Shown here: positions 60,857 through 64,000 of the stretch, piece by piece
How the letters are laid out: every line of letters starts with the position of its first letter
Position numbering within the stretch: the first letter of the stretch is position 1
NCBI GenBank assembly: GCA_907163375.1
Contig: CAJQUW010001431.1
Coordinates: 186,001 to 250,000 of the forward strand
Direction: 5' to 3'
DNA from: Prostheceraeus crozeri
Lineage: Eukaryota; Platyhelminthes; Polycladida; Euryleptidae
DNA: 64,000 bases
The notes under the pieces: model-generated
The model's database searches: none
Told to the model about the DNA's origin: nothing
The model's input: the letters and a program-made list of their open reading frames with translations, nothing else
Position numbers and translations under genes: made by a program

Positions 60857-61019
60857 GTACAAATATATTCTAAAGATCACCCCACGCCGACCTTATGACC
60901 CTGGTATCGAATAGCGAATAGCATCAATTTTGACTGCAAGCAGTTTGTGGAAGTTGCGCTCCATCCTTTATTTTTAAACTTTAAAATAAAAATGGGTCTT
61001 TTCAAATCATCATATACTA

Positions 61020-62514
61020 ATCAAAAAAAGTTAAGAGTCATCTTCAGAAACCACGTATTTTCAGAAATAAATACCACATCTGAATAGATCAATCAACATC
61101 AATAAACACACGATGTCAAATGTCATAAATGACATACGACATGACAATGGCATTGATGATCAATAGTTTTCATGATAAGTGTTCAGATCTATGATGGTAG
61201 CTGCGTTTGTGCAACTTTATTTAGTATGAATGAAACATGTCATCCAGACGCAAGTTGTCTGAACTTGGTCGCGGAAAGGTCATGGGGTTTTTGGAAAGTG
61301 GTCTTTCTATGCATGAGACTGCAAGAAGAGTTGATGCTAGCCTTTCTGTGGTACAGAGGCTAGAGAATCGCATCATGGAGACAGTGAAATCAGAGAAGAG
61401 GAGGCGATCCGGAAGACCACGAGCAACAACTCGATCACAAGACCGATTCATCGTGCTCCAAGCGCTACGATAACGAATAATAACAGCAAATCAAATAGAC
61501 CAACGACTAAGGACAACAGAAGAGATAAATGTTACAGATCAAACGATTCTAAATTGTCTACACGAGGCTTCCTTAATCAAGAAGCCTGGAGTATGAATTC
61601 CTCTACAACAGCGTCACAGAAGGAACAGAAGAAGATGGTGCACCGAACACACGTTGGACGGCCCGCCAATGGGCAAATGTCCTCTTTACTGACGAATCCC
61701 GTTTCATCATATTTTTCATGATGGCCGGATTCATGTGTGGAGAAGAAAAGGTGAGCGTTTCACAGATGCCACCATCAGAGAGCACAATCGGTATGGAGGT
61801 GGATCACTAATGGTGTGGGCAGGCATCAGTCTTCATCATTACACCGACTTGGTCCATGTTCAAGGAAACCTGACTGGAGAGAAGTACTTGAGCGACATAA
61901 TCATTCCCAAGGTCGTGCCAGTGTTGCAAGCTATCGGGGATGAAGCTGTGCTGCAGGATGACAATGCTCGCCCACATCGAGCACAGTCAGTGAACGATTT
62001 CTTAGAGCATCAACAAGCTGTTCGAATGGAGTGGCTGGCCGATTAACCCAACTTGTCACCAACAGATCACTTGTGGGACGTTCTTGGAAGTGCTGTTTGA
62101 CAAAACCAACCTCCTCCGACAAGGCCGCAGCAGTTGCTCCAATTTCTGACTCAAGAGTGGGCAGCAATTCCTGATACCACATCCATGAAGTCATCTTATC
62201 CATGAGACGACCTTGCAGAGCTTGTCTGGATGCCATGGGAGGACACACGCGATATTAGCTTGTATTCAATAATTCACATTTGCTTTTGATCTTTTGCTAC
62301 ATGAATCACGACCCTGTATGCATGCCATTGAATTTGGGAATATATATACTGATGTAAGTGGATAACCGAGCTTTAATTACTTGAGGTATGCAAATTGTTA
62401 TTGCTTAATCTTTCTAAATGTACAAAGACTCCGTTCACACGAGAAACTAGTGGCGCAGAGTTATCTGAATTCATTTAGCGTTTATTTTACAGATCAACCT
62501 TAACTTTTTTTGAG
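61020..62514 (+). mobile_element. Tc1 element, full length but inactive
   Basis: The left end ATCAAAAAAAGTTAAGAGTC and the reversed right end CTCAAAAAAAGTTAAGGTTG agree in 16 of 20 positions and continue with ATCT. TA dinucleotides (61018-61019 and 62515-62516) flank the 1495-bp element. A broken Tc1 transposase gene in plus orientation fills the middle. The element lies in the same orientation as the host exons, inside an intron. Confidence 0.92.
61237..62258 (+). pseudogene. Tc1-family transposase, broken (DD34-D)
   Basis: Starting MSSRRKLSELGRGKVMGF at 61237, the N-terminus has the paired-like helix-turn-helix (SMHETARRVDASLSVVQRL) and the GRPRATT GRPR-type hook. A TAA at 61471 interrupts it, and the frame then continues ITANQIDQRLRT. 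A second stop and frameshift precede the first catalytic motif, WANVLFTDESRF. RIHVWRRKGERF, GGGSLMVWAGIS and the second catalytic motif LQDDNARPHRA follow in one frame. The third region reads LSPTDHLWDVLG, so an aspartate stands where Tc1 enzymes have glutamate, 34 residues after the second aspartate. A stop replaces the tryptophan before it. The C-terminus MRRPCRACLDAMGGHTRY is typical and ends at TAG 62256. Confidence 0.92.
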
Positions 62515-62640
62515 TAATCATATGTTATGTATATTTATGTGAGTTGAAAAATTCCATTTTTTTAAAAGTTTATGTATATGCACATATCTGTATATATAAT
62601 ATCACTGATTGAATGTCTTAAGTTACCCTTTTTGTTTCAG

Positions 62641-62844
62641 GAGTATCACGAGACAATGTTGAAAATGCAGAATCACTTCCGATATCCTGGATTAGATGAG
62701 CAAATTGAGAGTTCGGTTCGTCAAATAATTGCTTTTATCAAAGACACTTGCCTTCAGTCGATATCTCCCGCCAGTCGCAATATCTTTATTTCCAACCTCA
62801 TCCGCCATCTGGAAAATCTCAGAATACCGATCCCATCTATTGAG
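62641..62844 (+). CDS. Exon C of an unidentified gene
   Basis: This is the best-supported host exon. It has a pyrimidine tract and acceptor (TTACCCTTTTTGTTTCAG), 204 bases open in phase 0 at both ends, and a strong donor (ATTGAG|GTGAGC). The 68 residues begin EYHETMLKMQNHFRYPG, pass through SVRQIIAFIKDTCLQSIS and end LENLRIPIPSIE. The composition is that of a soluble helical domain. The base composition is richer in G and C than its flanks. I do not recognise the family. A 148-codon minus-strand frame (62692-63138) overlaps and is treated as a shadow. The next exon would start in phase 0 beyond or near the window end. Confidence 0.72.
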
Positions 62845-63540
62845 GTGAGCTTCATGTGGAATGAAGGATACTGTAATCAATCGTTGCATGTGATTTTGAG
62901 AGCGTGTTCCTATGAAGTACGTAATGTAAATATTTAGCCACTGTTGAATAAAAGACACAAATTGTAGCTTTGTAATTGCTGTTCTATCGTGTATATAATA
63001 GGCAAGATCTGGAATTATCAGATTTTCATGGAAATAGAGATTCCCGTTTGATGTGGGCTGGGAATGGGAACGGATGTCTAGGAATTCACATACGTGGAAT
63101 TTCTGTGGGATGCCTGTGAAATGCAAGTTCAGATGCATTAAATGTACAGCATTTTGTCCAGTGGAAGAATTTGATGTAATCGTTGGCTACGACACAGCAG
63201 GAGTTTGCTGAGTCATGTGACACTGTTGAACGAGCGTGCTTCCAATATGCTTAACGATGGTTATGTGAATCGAAAGGGGAATAGATATCGCACGTAATTA
63301 ATCGGGCGGGGCAGCATAAAAGCACGTTTTTGATAAACTAGTTTGCAAATACAACATACTAGAACAAAATTCTTGCAAATGATATTCAAAGTAATTAATA
63401 CCTGTAAACCTCAAGACACTTTCCGCTCGTTCTTGGACAGCGTACCATGCCGGGAGAAATTTCGGAGCATATATCAAATATGTGCACTCATTTTTTCTAA
63501 ATCAATGTTGAACTCTGGCTACAAAATCGATTCTTAAGTA
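62845..63540. other. Downstream intron, no feature
   Basis: No exon compatible with a phase-0 start is convincing here; a CATTTTGTCCAG acceptor-like site near 63162 is followed by an early stop. Confidence 0.4.
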
Positions 63541-63544
63541 AACC

Positions 63545-63850
63545 ACAATGAGAAAAGTCCGGCGGACTTAAGTCTGAAGAACGAGGAGGATAATCAAATT
63601 CTCCAAGCCTGACAATCCAGCGACGATTGAAATTTGCGTCGAGTCACTTTCGTGCTACTGTGCTGCTGTAACGGGAAGGTGGCCTATCTTGCTGAAAACA
63701 AGTTTCATTGACGTTCAGCAACCTTCTTATTGCCGGTATACACTGATTTTGCCACTTTGGATTTTGCAGCATTTGCGTGTCATTATGACAATTCACAGTA
63801 CTTTCAAAGAAGAGTGCCAAAGAAGAGTGCCAAAGAAGAGTGCTTGATAC
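63545..63850 (-). pseudogene. Mariner/IS630-type DDE transposase remnant
   Basis: The minus-strand translation contains ALFFESTVN, then ETCFQQDRPPSRYSSTVARK, then NRRWIVRLGEFDYPPRSSDL and SPPDF. This matches the C-terminal catalytic half of a common animal transposase type (FQQDGAPPHY...RWIGRRGP.eWPPRSPDLtPlDF). A TGA interrupts it after VARK, the second half of the DGAPPH motif is altered, and a 13-bp tandem triplication at 63805-63843 breaks the upstream part. No terminal repeats were found, so the element boundaries are unknown. Confidence 0.7.
63805..63843. repeat. Tandem triplication of a 13-bp unit
   Basis: CAAAGAAGAGTGC is repeated three times without interruption. The extra 26 bases are not a multiple of three and disrupt the transposase remnant on the other strand. 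Confidence 0.95.
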
Positions 63851-64000
63851 TTTCGATTGATCCAGCATCTTCAAATTTTCGGATGACATCGGCGCAATGT
63901 TACGTTTTACAGCTCTTTGAAACTCTCTTTCGCAAAAATAAACAGGTTTCACTTATATCATCCACCTTGTGGAATGTCTTAACAATATAAATGCAATCTT

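Noticed and set aside
62692..63138. 148-codon minus-strand frame
   Set aside because: It overlaps exon C, which has strong splice sites on the plus strand; no motif or splice support exists for the minus frame.
1..64000. CRISPR arrays, bacterial operons, integrated viruses, rRNA
   Set aside because: No evenly spaced repeat-spacer array, no compact gene clusters, no capsid, envelope or integrase-like frames, and no rRNA segments were recognised in the window.

Overview
The window looks like AT-rich, gene-poor animal (metazoan) DNA. There are no operons or Shine-Dalgarno sites. The best coding segments are short and flanked by GT/AG splice sites. The sequence is full of eukaryotic DNA transposons (hAT, mariner, Tc1), remnants of two non-LTR retrotransposons, microsatellites and tRNA-like pieces. 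A marine invertebrate is plausible, but the sequence does not fix the phylum. No complete gene and no CRISPR, viral or bacterial element was seen.

Layout. 1-24 kb is mostly intergenic or intronic. It holds a 1.7-kb non-autonomous hAT element (3920-5605), a small palindromic MITE (7608-7810), a 709-bp inverted repeat with arms of about 285 bp (15126-15834), several weak exon candidates and one statistically notable minus-strand open frame of 168 codons (22442-22948). 24-40 kb holds a GC-rich hAT MITE (24130-24846), TA microsatellites, a degenerate palindrome with a tRNA-like core (32462-32806), a LINE remnant (34660-35044), a decayed but structurally complete mariner (36195-37550) and another hAT (38927-39625). 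40-57 kb holds a minus-strand exon candidate (41100-41191), an inverted repeat (43055-43576), an open GC-richer patch (45365-45990), a retrotransposon C-terminal remnant (47683-48730), a 2.3-kb hAT (49716-52036) and a tRNA-like locus (53216-53287).

57.8-64 kb contains the best gene evidence: three plus-strand exons (57826-57908, 58896-58964, 62641-62844) whose splice phases fit one another. The protein is not recognised. The intron between the last two exons has been colonised by a 540-bp MITE and a 1.5-kb Tc1 element. A mariner-type transposase remnant lies beyond on the minus strand.

The most unusual observation is a set of hAT-type elements with near-perfect 8-bp target-site duplications. 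Their termini share the start CAG(A/G)G followed by TGGA or TGTGGA, and their subterminal regions are built of different hexamer arrays (GGAATT, GGAGCC, CCGGCC-like). In two of them the array has the same framing, TC(GGANNN)x3GA. This suggests one element lineage whose subterminal repeat unit was replaced in concert. All positions and translations were read by eye, and no database search was possible.
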